Positions 1 to 6,152 of a DNA stretch of 8,954 nt are shown here, piece by piece (the stretch's first letter is position 1; every line of letters begins with the position of its first letter). The notes beneath the pieces were generated by a model. That model was not told where the DNA came from. It worked only from the letters and a program-made list of their open reading frames with translations, and did no database searches. The position numbers and the translations under genes were made by a program. This stretch comes from an uncultured Sphingorhabdus sp. (GTDB lineage: Bacteria > Pseudomonadota > Alphaproteobacteria > Sphingomonadales > Sphingomonadaceae): assembly GCA_937873665.1 (NCBI GenBank), contig CALMYW010000334.1, positions 1 through 8,954 of the forward strand. Direction: 5' to 3'.

Positions 1-1
1 T

Positions 2-286
2 GATGATCGCCGGATCATCTCGGGTATCGTCTACGTCATCAAGCATGGGCTGATGAGGCGGGACGCCCGCAAGGGGTATGGGCCGCACAAGACGATTTAC
101 AAACGGTTCGTCCGTTGGAGCAGGCTCGGGGTGTTCAACCGGATATTCGCCGAACTGGCTGGCGCTGCTGGCGAGCCCGACCGGATCATGATCGACGCGA
201 CGCACCTCAAGGCACACCCCACGGCATCCAGCCTCCTAAAGGGGGGGCTCTTTCCCGATGTATCGGGCGCACCAAGGGTGGGCTGA
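2..286 (+). CDS. IS5-family transposase, first frame (OrfA), 5' truncated by window edge
   Basis: This is the N-terminal part of a DDE transposase, continuous from base 2 in the frame that begins DDRRIISGIVYVIKHG, with the start codon outside the window. The segment includes the family signature YGPHKTIYKRFVRW and the first catalytic aspartate in IMIDATHLKAH. The frame closes at a TGA at 284-286, after FPDVSGAPRVG. That is the usual place for OrfA to stop in IS427-type elements, where OrfB is reached by a -1 ribosomal frameshift. Two residues differ from what I expect for the family: Arg replaces Trp in GLMRRDA (the second copy at 4052 has Trp), and Arg replaces Pro in DARKGYG. Activity may therefore be reduced. 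Family assignment is firm; activity is unknown. Confidence 0.85.
   Translation, partial: DDRRIISGIVYVIKHGLMRRDARKGYGPHKTIYKRFVRWSRLGVFNRIFAELAGAAGEPDRIMIDATHLKAHPTASSLLKGGLFPDVSGAPRVG
238..247 (+). promoter_or_regulatory. Putative programmed -1 frameshift site of the IS5 transposase
   Basis: The run AAAGGGGGGG lies exactly where the recognisable transposase similarity moves from the OrfA frame to the -1 frame. In the zero frame the codons are CTA AAG GGG GGG CTC, which contains the slippery heptamer G GGG GGG at 241-247. Slipping back one base keeps GGG GGG paired in both sites. Frameshifting at such runs is known for IS427-type elements. That it happens here is inferred; a simple inactivating mutation would look similar. 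Confidence 0.6.
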
Positions 287-672
287 ATTCCACACTGCAC
301 ACGGTTTGCGATGGCCAGGGGCGGCCCATCGTCATACTGCTCACCGAAGGGCAGATGAGCGATCACAGGGGCGCGGCCTTACTGCTCTCGCGGCTGCCCC
401 AGGCGAAGGAATTGCTGGCTGACAAGGGCTACGACAGCGACTGGTTCCGCCAGGCTCTTGTCATGCGCGGCATAACCCCCTGCATCCCGCCGACTGACAA
501 CCGCAAGGTTCAGCACGCCTACAACAAACAGCTTTACCGACAGCGCCACAAGATCGAGAACCTGTTTGCCCGGCTTAAGGACTGGCGACGTATCGCCACC
601 CGTTATGACCGCTGCGCACACACCTTCATGTCCGCCATCACCATTGCCGCAATATTCAGCTTCTGGCTCTGA
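238..672 (+). CDS. IS5-family transposase, second frame (OrfB), reached by -1 frameshift
   Basis: This is the C-terminal catalytic part of the transposase. It is read in the -1 frame relative to OrfA and joins it at the A/G run at 238-247. It contains the second catalytic aspartate in LLADKGYDSDWFR and the catalytic glutamate in RHKIENLFARLKDWRR, followed by IATRYDR. The protein ends at TGA 670-672, 18 bases before the element's right end. Together with OrfA this supplies all three DDE residues, so the fusion product may be functional. An ATG exists at 115 in this frame, but it lies deep inside OrfA and the protein from 115 to about 238 does not match the family, so independent initiation there is unlikely. 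Confidence 0.85.
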   Translation, partial: KGGALSRCIGRTKGGLNSTLHTVCDGQGRPIVILLTEGQMSDHRGAALLLSRLPQAKELLADKGYDSDWFRQALVMRGITPCIPPTDNRKVQHAYNKQLYRQRHKIENLFARLKDWRRIATRYDRCAHTFMSAITIAAIFSFWL

Positions 673-867
673 TCAATGAGTCCTGACCCTAAACGCCTTC
701 CACTTTCGAAATCTGTTGTCGTTCAAAATCAACAGTCGACAGCACTCCGTTCCTGACGTGCAGGCACACCGGGCTGTAATACCAAGGCGCGCTGAGGCTG
801 ACTCACGCGGGGGATTCCCAAGCCGCTAAGCATCTGATTCGACGTTGCAGTCACGTGGAGGCTAGTA

Positions 868-1348
868 ATGGCGGCAGCGATTGGGGTTCGATCTGACTAT
901 GCATCGGCTGATTTGCGTCAGTTTGCGCGGCGGAGCGGGGATCGTGATCAAGTTCGGCGACTACTGGCGGTTGCCCTGATCCTAGACGGGGGGGGGGCGA
1001 AGCGAAGCGGCAAGGATTGCCGACGTCACGCTACAGATCGTGCGGAACTGGGTGCTATGGTTCGACGCGGGCGGCCCCGATGGGCTGGCGACGAGCAAGG
1101 CGCCGGGGCGGTCTGCGATCCTGAATGACGAGCAGCGCGCCCAGCTCGCCGCGATTGTCGAGGCCGGGCCGATCCCGGCGACCCATGGCGTGGTGCGCTG
1201 GCGGCTATGCGACCTGGCGCGGGACGTGCTTGCGCTCTCCGTCACGCGCCACACGCTCGGGCGCGAGCTTCGCGCGATGGGCTACCGAAAGCTCTCGGCG
1301 CGGCCCCGCCACCGTGGGCAGAAGGGTGACGACATTGTCGATTCTTAA
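868..1348 (+). pseudogene. IS630-family transposase remnant, frameshifted and 3' truncated
   Basis: The ATG at 868 has a good ribosome binding site (GGAGG at 857-861). The product begins MAAAIGVRSDYASADLRQFA, typical of alphaproteobacterial IS630 transposases. The first frame runs to a run of ten G at 988-997. After it, the family sequence continues in the +1 frame (RSEAARIADVTLQ, IVRNWVLWFDAGGPDGL, GYRKLSARPRHRGQK). This region is the N-terminal helix-turn-helix DNA-binding part. After about residue 150 the family match stops at the palindromic element at 1344-1439 and the frame ends at TAA 1346-1348, so the whole DDE catalytic domain is missing. The gene cannot make an active transposase. 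The frameshift fits one extra G in the homopolymer. Confidence 0.85.
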
Positions 1349-1439
1349 GAACTGTCCCCGGCTGAACCCGCCTGTGCGCGGTAGAAACGGGTCGTGCTAT
1401 TGCGGGCCTAGGCGGGTTCAGCCGGGGACAGTCCTTTAG
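1344..1439. repeat. Palindromic element with ~30-bp terminal inverted arms (MITE-like)
   Basis: The arms at 1344-1373 and 1410-1439 are inverted repeats of each other over 30 bases with two mismatches. The core of each arm contains ACTGTCCCCGGCTGAACC and its complement. The spacer is 36 bases. The element separates two unrelated transposase remnants, and each loses its family similarity at the element's edge. It has no coding capacity of its own. A non-autonomous miniature element, or the fused ends of a deleted insertion sequence, would both fit. No target duplication is evident, because the flanking bases continue the inverted repeat rather than repeat directly. The hairpin is not followed by a T-run, so an intrinsic terminator is unlikely to be its main identity. 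Confidence 0.7.
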
Positions 1440-1440
1440 G

Positions 1441-1615
1441 ATGTCGCACTCCTCGGTCACCCGAGACCAGCTCGCGCTTCAGCTGACGGATTTCGACTTC
1501 CTTGCCGACATCGCCCGACATTTGCCGTGCCAACTGCCGCTTGCACGCATAAAGCAAATACTGACTGACGCCGAGCGCTGCAAGACCTCGGCTACTCAGA
1601 CTTGCTGGATCTCAG
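1441..1615 (-). pseudogene. IS3-family OrfA remnant
   Basis: Read on the - strand, this stretch gives LAALGVSQYLLYACKRQLA, then VGKEVEIRQLKRELV and, after a frame change near 1460, VTEECDILKD. This is the helix-turn-helix end followed by the leucine-zipper-like segment of IS3-type OrfA proteins, whose usual C-terminal motif is RLKREL..VTEERDILKKA. The 5' part of OrfA is absent, and the similarity stops at the palindromic element immediately after DILK. In a complete IS3 element OrfB would follow; none is present. It is dead transposase debris. Family-level assignment is reasonable from the motif, but the length is short. Confidence 0.65.
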
Positions 1616-1820
1616 CATCTTTGATTTCGCAAATGGCGGAATCGATGTGGATAGCAGCAAGGGCGAGCCCCGAAGCGTCCAACTCTTCAAGGACCCTCCC
1701 CAGTTCGCGCAAGAGCCTCATCTGACCTTGTTTCGTAAGTTTTCCAGTGAGCGGCGCCGCCTCGCCAAGATGAGTGACAACCGACTTCAAATGATGGTTA
1801 GACTGACTACCACGTCGCAC
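1596..1820 (-). CDS. Possible small hypothetical protein (74 aa), doubtful
   Basis: A 74-residue frame starts at a GTG (1820) and ends at TGA 1596-1598, where it runs into the IS3 remnant. The second half looks protein-like: GQMRLLRELGRVLEELDASG followed by LALAAIHIDSAICEIKDAE, an amphipathic helical pattern with no low-complexity bias. The first 20 residues look less convincing and no clear ribosome binding site precedes the GTG. I do not recognise the family. It may be the surviving end of a small gene truncated by mobile-element insertion, or chance. Confidence 0.3.
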   Translation of the reverse strand: MRRGSQSNHHLKSVVTHLGEAAPLTGKLTKQGQMRLLRELGRVLEELDASGLALAAIHIDSAICEIKDAEIQQV

Positions 1821-1939
1821 AATCGTCCACCCACTTTAGACCCGTCCACCTACAACGGCACTACAATGGGCGAGATCTGCGAGCAATTGCCAAAAGTCAG
1901 AAGAATCTAAACGAAGCACCTGATACCTAAACAAAACAT

Positions 1940-3301
1940 TTAGGACTCTGCAGGACTCCCAAGCAAACGAAGTGTTGCAGTAAGCCCTCCGCTGGCGTTC
2001 GCCGCGAGGGACACTGAGCCGGAGTGATGCTCCGCTACTTCCTGGCAAATCGAAAGACCGATCCCGACCCCCGATTGCTTTGTCGTGTGGAAGGCGCCAA
2101 ATGCCATTTCGATACCTTGGGAAGACAAACCCATGCCGTTGTCAATGACAACAATCTCAACCCAACCTGAGACCGATTGCCGACATTCGACTGAAACGGT
2201 CGAGCCTTGCCCAGGCTTGTCAAATGCCTCCATCGCATTGCGCAGCAAGTTGATCGTGGCAAGAGCGACTTCTGGAACACAGACCATTGCCCTTATTTCT
2301 GATAGAGGTTCTACAATTACAAGTTCAATCCCCCGTCTCTCGAACTCAGCATGCATCAAATTGAACTGATCCCTGATTAACTCACCAATGTTGGTCGGGG
2401 AATATTCTCGATCCTTATTGGTTGTCAGATGGCGAATGTTGTCGATGAGGCGCGCTGCCCTGTCGACGTTGCTTTGCACACCCGAGAGAGCTTGAATCGT
2501 TTCGGGTGCATCCTGGCATTCGATTGCGGACCAGTTCCTAGCCGCCTGACAATACGTCAATGCGGCGGCAATGGGCTGATTTATCTCGTGGGCGATGCTC
2601 GCTCCCAATGCCTCAACGACTGAAATGCGATTAAGTTGAACCGCCTTCTCGCGAGCTTCCTTTTTGGCATTTTGTATTGCAATTTCCGCCTCAAGTGCAG
2701 AGACTTGCAACTTTATCGATCCAAGCTGCTCAACCAGCGTCTCTCGTACGGTCAAGACTAACTGCTGAAGCAAAAGACCAGCCGCGCTAAGCATAACAGC
2801 ATTAATGATGCGCGATTCAGTTGGATCCAATGCAGCCAAATCATAGCCATAGACCGCCCGAATTGCACAAATGAAAACTGCGATAAAAACCAACGAATTT
2901 ATTAAAAAAACTGGCTTCAATTTAAATATTAATGAATTAATAATGAAATACATTAATGAATAGCAAATTGTAACGACATGTATCGCCAGGCCAAGTGTAA
3001 ACGATTGATAAAAAATAGATAATATATATATAATATTAAATCCAAATATCGCAACAGGAATTGAGTAAAAATTCTTCAGATATATCCCAACAAGTAAATT
3101 TGATAATATTAAAAATACAATTAGTGAGTACACTGATTTCAGGGACAAGTATCCCTGCAAGAACTCAACCCCTTCGTTTATAAAGCAGAGTATATATCCG
3201 ATAAAAACGCATATATATGCAGACCAAGTTACCTTTTTGCTCTCAAAAAGATCCCCCCAATCCGACTGGGACAGTACCAGATGTCGGTCGAGCCACTTCA
3301 C
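1940..3301 (-). CDS. Membrane-bound sensor histidine kinase
   Basis: This 453-residue two-component sensor autophosphorylates and passes phosphate to the response regulator encoded just upstream. The N-terminal ~185 residues hold about six hydrophobic segments (roughly 27-45, 57-75, 80-100, 103-125, 130-152, 165-185), so the sensor is the membrane domain itself with hardly any periplasmic loop. A coiled coil follows (190-225). The dimerisation/phosphoacceptor domain has His238 in ASIAHEINQP. The ATPase domain has the N box NLLRNAMEAF (350-359), the G1 box DNGMG (387) and the G2 box GVGIGLS (411-417). This arrangement resembles FixL/DctB-type kinases. The start is a GTG overlapping the regulator's TGA stop, so translation is coupled. 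The membrane half is markedly AT-rich (2880-3240), suggesting horizontal origin. The signal sensed cannot be told from sequence. Confidence 0.93.
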   Translation of the reverse strand: MKWLDRHLVLSQSDWGDLFESKKVTWSAYICVFIGYILCFINEGVEFLQGYLSLKSVYSLIVFLILSNLLVGIYLKNFYSIPVAIFGFNIIYILSIFYQSFTLGLAIHVVTICYSLMYFIINSLIFKLKPVFLINSLVFIAVFICAIRAVYGYDLAALDPTESRIINAVMLSAAGLLLQQLVLTVRETLVEQLGSIKLQVSALEAEIAIQNAKKEAREKAVQLNRISVVEALGASIAHEINQPIAAALTYCQAARNWSAIECQDAPETIQALSGVQSNVDRAARLIDNIRHLTTNKDREYSPTNIGELIRDQFNLMHAEFERRGIELVIVEPLSEIRAMVCVPEVALATINLLRNAMEAFDKPGQGSTVSVECRQSVSGWVEIVVIDNGMGLSSQGIEMAFGAFHTTKQSGVGIGLSICQEVAEHHSGSVSLAANASGGLTATLRLLGSPAES

Positions 3302-3948
3302 AGTCGATTCCCATACTTACTATGCAGAATCATTAGCTTGCTCAACTTCCCTGCCCCAACCTTCAATTTTATGTTACGCCGATGGACACGAACCGTCGAG
3401 GTGCTCAGATCACGCTTGGTAGCAATCTCCTTGACTTGGAGACCGGACGACAGATCATCGAGAACTTCGCGCTCCTTTGGCGACAAGAGCATGAGCTCCT
3501 GGAAATAGGCATCGCGAATGTAGCGTTCTTCTTCAGCCCGTTCAGATTGTGACATGGCCTCCGCAACGGCGTCGATTAGCTGTTGCTCGCGGCAAGGTTT
3601 TGGCAAAAACTCAATTGCCCCTGCCTTCATGGCCGATACAGCCATCTGGATGTCGCCATGACCCGTAAGGAAAATGATGGGGATCGCAACTTTCGCTTCG
3701 GCAAGGCGGCGTTGAATCTCCAGGCCGCTTACAACTGGCAACCGAACATCAAGCAGCAAACAACCTGAGATTCCGGATTCCACGCGCTCTAAGAAGCCTT
3801 GCGCCGTAGTGAAACATTCGACTCGATACCCTAATGATCGAAGCAATGATTCCAAAGAATGCCCCATATCTTCATCATCATCGACAATGAAGACAGCACT
3901 TCCGACCAAAGACTCAGACCAGCTCATTCGCGCGCCTTGCCCTGTCAC
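3298..3948 (-). CDS. FixJ/NarL-type response regulator (receiver + LuxR HTH)
   Basis: This cytoplasmic transcription factor is activated by the adjacent kinase. The receiver domain (about 17-130, counting from the GTG at 3948) has the acidic triad VDDDED (23-25), phosphoacceptor Asp67 in LLLDVRLP, Thr95 in FLTGHGD and Lys117 in FLPKPC. A short linker leads to a GerE/LuxR helix-turn-helix (about 153-210): LSPKEREVLDDLSSG, then VKEIATKRDLSTSTVRVHR. The length of 216 residues is normal for FixJ-type regulators. The first possible start is GTG 3948. An ATG at 3925-3927 (residue 8) has AAGG seven bases upstream and is equally or more likely, and it leaves the whole receiver intact. The gene comes first in the operon, followed directly by the kinase. 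Target genes are not evident; neighbours on both sides are mobile-element debris. Confidence 0.93.
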   Translation of the reverse strand: MTGQGARMSWSESLVGSAVFIVDDDEDMGHSLESLLRSLGYRVECFTTAQGFLERVESGISGCLLLDVRLPVVSGLEIQRRLAEAKVAIPIIFLTGHGDIQMAVSAMKAGAIEFLPKPCREQQLIDAVAEAMSQSERAEEERYIRDAYFQELMLLSPKEREVLDDLSSGLQVKEIATKRDLSTSTVRVHRRNIKLKVGAGKLSKLMILHSKYGNRL

Positions 3949-4014
3949 ATCCAGTCACCTGAATCAGATTTGAACGAAATTCCCAAGACACCCGAGAATG
4001 CAGTTGATTGACTG

Positions 4015-4200
4015 CTATCTCTGTCCCTCACGTTCTTCAAGGCCAGAGCCTGCGTCCCGCCACATCAGCCCATGCTTGATGACGTAGACGATACCCGAGA
4101 TGATCCGGCGATCATCAACCCGCGGAATGCCGTGAGAAGGCGGAAAAAACGGCTCGATCCGGCGCATCTGCGCCTCATTCAGCAGAAACGAAACATCCAC
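4015..4200 (-). pseudogene. IS5-family transposase OrfA fragment (N-terminal 50 aa)
   Basis: The start is a GTG at 4200 with a strong ribosome binding site (GAGGAGG eight bases upstream on the - strand). The product begins MDVSFLLNEAQMRRIEPFFP and continues through IPRVDDRRIISGIVYVIKHG to LMWRDA, the N-terminus of the IS5 transposase seen at 2-286. After residue 50 it runs out of the element into unrelated sequence (GSGLEEREGQR) and stops. It has none of the catalytic residues. It usefully supplies the N-terminus that is outside the window for the other copy. Confidence 0.85.
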
Positions 4201-4276
4201 AACCAGCGCCTCCTCGACGCTGATCTTGAATCAACCAATCGCAGCCCGCGCAAGCAATCTAATGGGTCCTGACCCT
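4052..4276 (-). mobile_element. IS5-family element fragment (left end only), second copy
   Basis: This is the first 225 bases of the same insertion sequence as at 1-690, in opposite orientation. The terminal inverted repeat starts at 4276. Bases 4052-4117 are the reverse complement of 1-66 with a single mismatch. Similarity ends abruptly at 4052, and the remainder of the element (about 625 bp including the catalytic region and right end) is missing. The breakpoint abuts the upstream region of the two-component operon. The outer edge at 4276 lies against a truncated repressor gene, so this insertion or a later deletion removed that gene's 5' end. Confidence 0.9.
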
Positions 4277-4863
4277 AGCAGAGGCGGTTGGCAACCCGCT
4301 GAACAGTTACACCAGGACGAATCGCGCGCTCGAGATGATCGCCAAGGAGTTTGAAACAACGCCAGAGCTCCATCGTGGAGACACCAGGGATCTCTTTGCC
4401 TAGAGTTCAGGGGATCCGCAGTTGGTATTTCGTTCAGCAATGACCGAGCAATATCCTGACCTTGTCGAGCTTGAACAGCTCGATCTGCGCACCAGCATGG
4501 GCGGTAAAAATATGGATGGTGCCGCCGAAACGGAAGGTCGGACCTTCTCCCGTTCGTTGTTGCGTCATCTGTATCCTGTGGCGCTCGAGCACGTGATCTG
4601 GCGCTGGGCAATGTCGAGTCCTTGTATCCAACGATCTGCAGCGGCGCTCTGATCCTGATCGATCCATCGCAGCAGACCCCGCGGACCGGCGATGGCATCT
4701 GCGCGATGGCCCGCGGCGATATCGGCATGTTCAAGGGCCTGAACCCTTTGCCATGCGGTTGGATGGAGATATTCAGAGATAGCCCGCTGATCCTGCGGCC
4801 CTCGCCGAGGATGTCGAGCTATATGTGATAGGCCGCTTGGTGGCCGTGGTGCGGAGACTTTGA
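4277..4863 (+). pseudogene. CI/LexA-like repressor (HTH end + S24 peptidase), decayed
   Basis: The reading frame emerging from the IS5 end encodes the tail of what looks like an XRE-type HTH domain (RALEMIAKEFETTPEL..GDTRDLF). It meets a TAG at 4401-4403 and continues in the same frame through a linker to VELEQLDLRTSMGG. After a frameshift between about 4570 and 4598, the S24 peptidase core follows: LALGNVESLYPT with the catalytic Ser in ESLYP, then ALILIDPSQQTPRTGD, then IGMFKGL, whose Lys is in the position of the catalytic base. A second frameshift near 4785 leads to EDVELYVIGRLVAVVRRL and a TGA at 4861-4863. Such proteins are DNA-binding repressors that cleave themselves. The nonsense codon, two frameshifts and missing 5' end make it a pseudogene. 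The S24 call is strong; the HTH call rests on a short segment. Confidence 0.8.
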
Positions 4864-5249
4864 TGACTGGCGCAGTGTTGTTGTTTCTTGCGGCATCGAT
4901 TGCGCAGGTCGATGCTTGCGAAGTAGCTGTTCATGGCGATCTTGCCAGCGCGGAGCGGATTTGCACTCCGCCAAGAGAAATTGACGAACTTTTTGCAGCC
5001 GATGCCATGTCAGGACCTTGCCGCGATGCATTGTTGGCAGGGAGTCAGGCGGGAAGGAACGTCCTTCTATTGCCGGAGTTCTTCCTCCGCCCCCTGATCG
5101 CAAACTTTGAGAAGAAGCTGGCTGTGTGCCGGGTTCAAGCGACTGCAACGAAGGTCCAAGCAACCGAAGCCGAAGGGCCCAGACTTGGATCGGTCGTCGC
5201 GGAAGGCAGAAATCCGGCGAGTGTTCAAGGGCCCAAGGACCCGCGATGA
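4863..5249 (+). CDS. Small exported protein of unknown function
   Basis: This is a 128-residue protein starting at the ATG at 4863, which overlaps the TGA of the repressor pseudogene (TGATG), so the two genes were once translationally coupled. Residues 1-18 (MTGAVLLFLAASIAQVDA) form a plausible signal peptide with cleavage before CEVAVHGD. The mature part has Cys at 19, 34, 53 and about 90, suggesting disulphides in the periplasm. The segment up to about residue 95 looks folded. The last 35 residues are rich in Ala, Thr, Gln, Pro and Gly and may be a read-through tail. I do not recognise the family. Its partner gene is dead and no other promoter is obvious, so expression is uncertain. An upstream in-frame TTG at 4860 is a less likely start. 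Confidence 0.5.
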   Translation: MTGAVLLFLAASIAQVDACEVAVHGDLASAERICTPPREIDELFAADAMSGPCRDALLAGSQAGRNVLLLPEFFLRPLIANFEKKLAVCRVQATATKVQATEAEGPRLGSVVAEGRNPASVQGPKDPR

Positions 5250-5349
5250 CCAGCTGAGATTCCCAACAACCAGCATTCCGATCATACGCGAAGAACTGAA
5301 CGCCAATGCGGCGAAGGCAGCAGGGTTTGCAATCAGGTTGCGATGGTGG
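5250..5349 (+). other. Short interval with a possible coding scrap
   Basis: Between the small exported protein and the IS66 remnant, the + strand frame reads IPIIREELNANAAKAAGFAI, which looks protein-like. It has no plausible start of its own, and the frame simply runs on into the antisense of the IS66 remnant. It is most likely a fragment of a lost gene. No family is recognised. Confidence 0.25.
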
Positions 5350-6054
5350 TGCGCTGAGCCTGCCGTGTCGATGTCAGGAGTTCATCGAGCTCTTCGATGG
5401 GAGGCCAGCGGTCAGGGCGAGAGTATTGGGCAGCCGGGCCTGCGGGTCGACATCGTTGCGACGCGAAGTTTTGATCTGGCTGTAGGCAATGGCTGCACTT
5501 TTGCCGCCGCATTCGGACCCGCAGAGCAGCCAAGCCTTCGGGCCAAAAAGGAACACAACGAAGAACGCGTTTAGCGGCATTGCTGATGAACAGATCGGTT
5601 CATAGTCGAGGAACCGGATGAACGCATCCCAGCGGTGCAGCTCGAAGTCTATGGGCTTGGCGAAATCATGGTTGTCCGAAGGCTTGGCGAACTGGCTGGT
5701 CGCCCAGACCTGAAGTTCGCCTGTCAGTGGCGCGCTCAATTCCTGGCGAACAGCGAGCCGGTACACGGTCTCGATCGCGTTCGGATAGATCACGCTTGCG
5801 CGGTCATCCTGGTTCTTTCTGCGCGCCGCAGCCGCGACATCGACCAGCCCGAAGAACTTGGGCCTGGCGTGGACGAAGCAGCAAGCCGCGAGGACATGAC
5901 AGGGCTGGCCGCCTGCGTGTGGAGAGATCGCCTCAGCCGCAACGCCCCCCGCCTGAAGGCTGCATCCTGGGCCAGCTTGAAAAACCGGCTTCTGCCGCAA
6001 GTTGGGCATGAACACGTTGCCGTATCGCGCCCTGCGGACCAGGCTTCTCGACAA
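5350..6054 (-). pseudogene. IS66-family transposase (TnpC) remnant, C-terminal region
   Basis: On the - strand the frame gives CCFVHARPKFFGLVDVAAAA, AIETVYRLAVRQELSAPLTG, HRWDAFIRFLDYEPIC, FGPKAWLLCGSECGGKSAA and RRNDVDPQARLP, which track the C-terminal half of IS66 TnpC in order. The last few residues (PIEELDELL, the usual IDELLPW end) are found in another frame, so there is a frameshift near 5410. The segment that normally lies between AIETV and RLAVRQEL is missing, indicating an internal deletion. The region that usually carries the catalytic glutamate (NNAAERALR) reads SAMPLNAFF here. The N-terminal part and the accessory tnpA and tnpB genes are absent. This is a dead fragment. Confidence 0.85.
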
Positions 6055-6074
6055 TGGGAGACAAATCCTACCTA

Positions 6075-6110
6075 GCCAAAGTTATATGCCTTTAGTAATA
6101 TGGCTTTGGC
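6075..6110. repeat. AT-rich hairpin / inverted repeat upstream of the small ORF
   Basis: GCCAAAG (6075-6081) pairs with CTTTGGC (6104-6110). Inside these, TT can pair with GG as two wobbles and ATAT pairs with ATAT, giving a 13-bp stem around a 10-base loop (6088-6097). It sits in a short AT-rich gap between the IS66 remnant and the gene at 6153. It could be an operator, a terminator-like stem or an old element end. There is no T-run after it. Confidence 0.4.
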
Positions 6111-6152
6111 GCTGCAGATCCTCAGACGGCTGCCAACGAAGGCTGAGCTTGG

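Larger units (their letters stand above)
1..690 (+). mobile_element. IS5-family (IS427-like) insertion sequence, 5' end outside the window
   Basis: The element's right end is at about 690, where the sequence reads inward AGGGTCAGGACTCATTG. This matches 15 of 17 bases of the left end of a second copy at 4276 (AGGGTCAGGACCCATTA), so the pair defines the terminal inverted repeats. Window bases 1-66 equal bases 160-225 of that second copy with one mismatch (position 56). The left terminus of this copy should therefore lie about 159 bases upstream of the window, giving an element of roughly 850 bp, a normal size for this group. It carries two overlapping transposase frames. The base context at the ends (CCCTAA here, CCCTAG at the other copy) fits a YTAR-type target duplication, but only one flank is visible. 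Confidence 0.9.

Noticed and set aside
97..621. Open frames on the - strand across the IS5 transposase
   Set aside because: They are antisense to an unmistakable transposase and have no protein-like pattern or ribosome binding site.
713..735. CTGTTG / CAACAG inverted repeat just outside the IS5 right end
   Set aside because: It is a 6-bp stem with an 11-base loop and no gene context, easily expected by chance.
1926..1944. CCTAAA / TTTAGG hairpin at the kinase stop codon as a terminator
   Set aside because: It has only a 6-bp AT-rich stem, overlaps the stop codon and has no clear U-run, so it is too weak to call.
1836..2280. Small - strand frames overlapping the 3' end of the kinase gene
   Set aside because: They overlap the conserved ATPase domain in a different frame of the same strand; the kinase explains the sequence.
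5107..5574. 155-residue + strand frame spanning the end of the small exported protein and the IS66 remnant
   Set aside because: Its start lies inside another gene and its second half is antisense to the IS66 remnant; only a short middle scrap looks protein-like.
5635..6075. + strand frames across the IS66 remnant
   Set aside because: They are antisense shadows in high-GC DNA; the - strand carries the ordered IS66 motifs.
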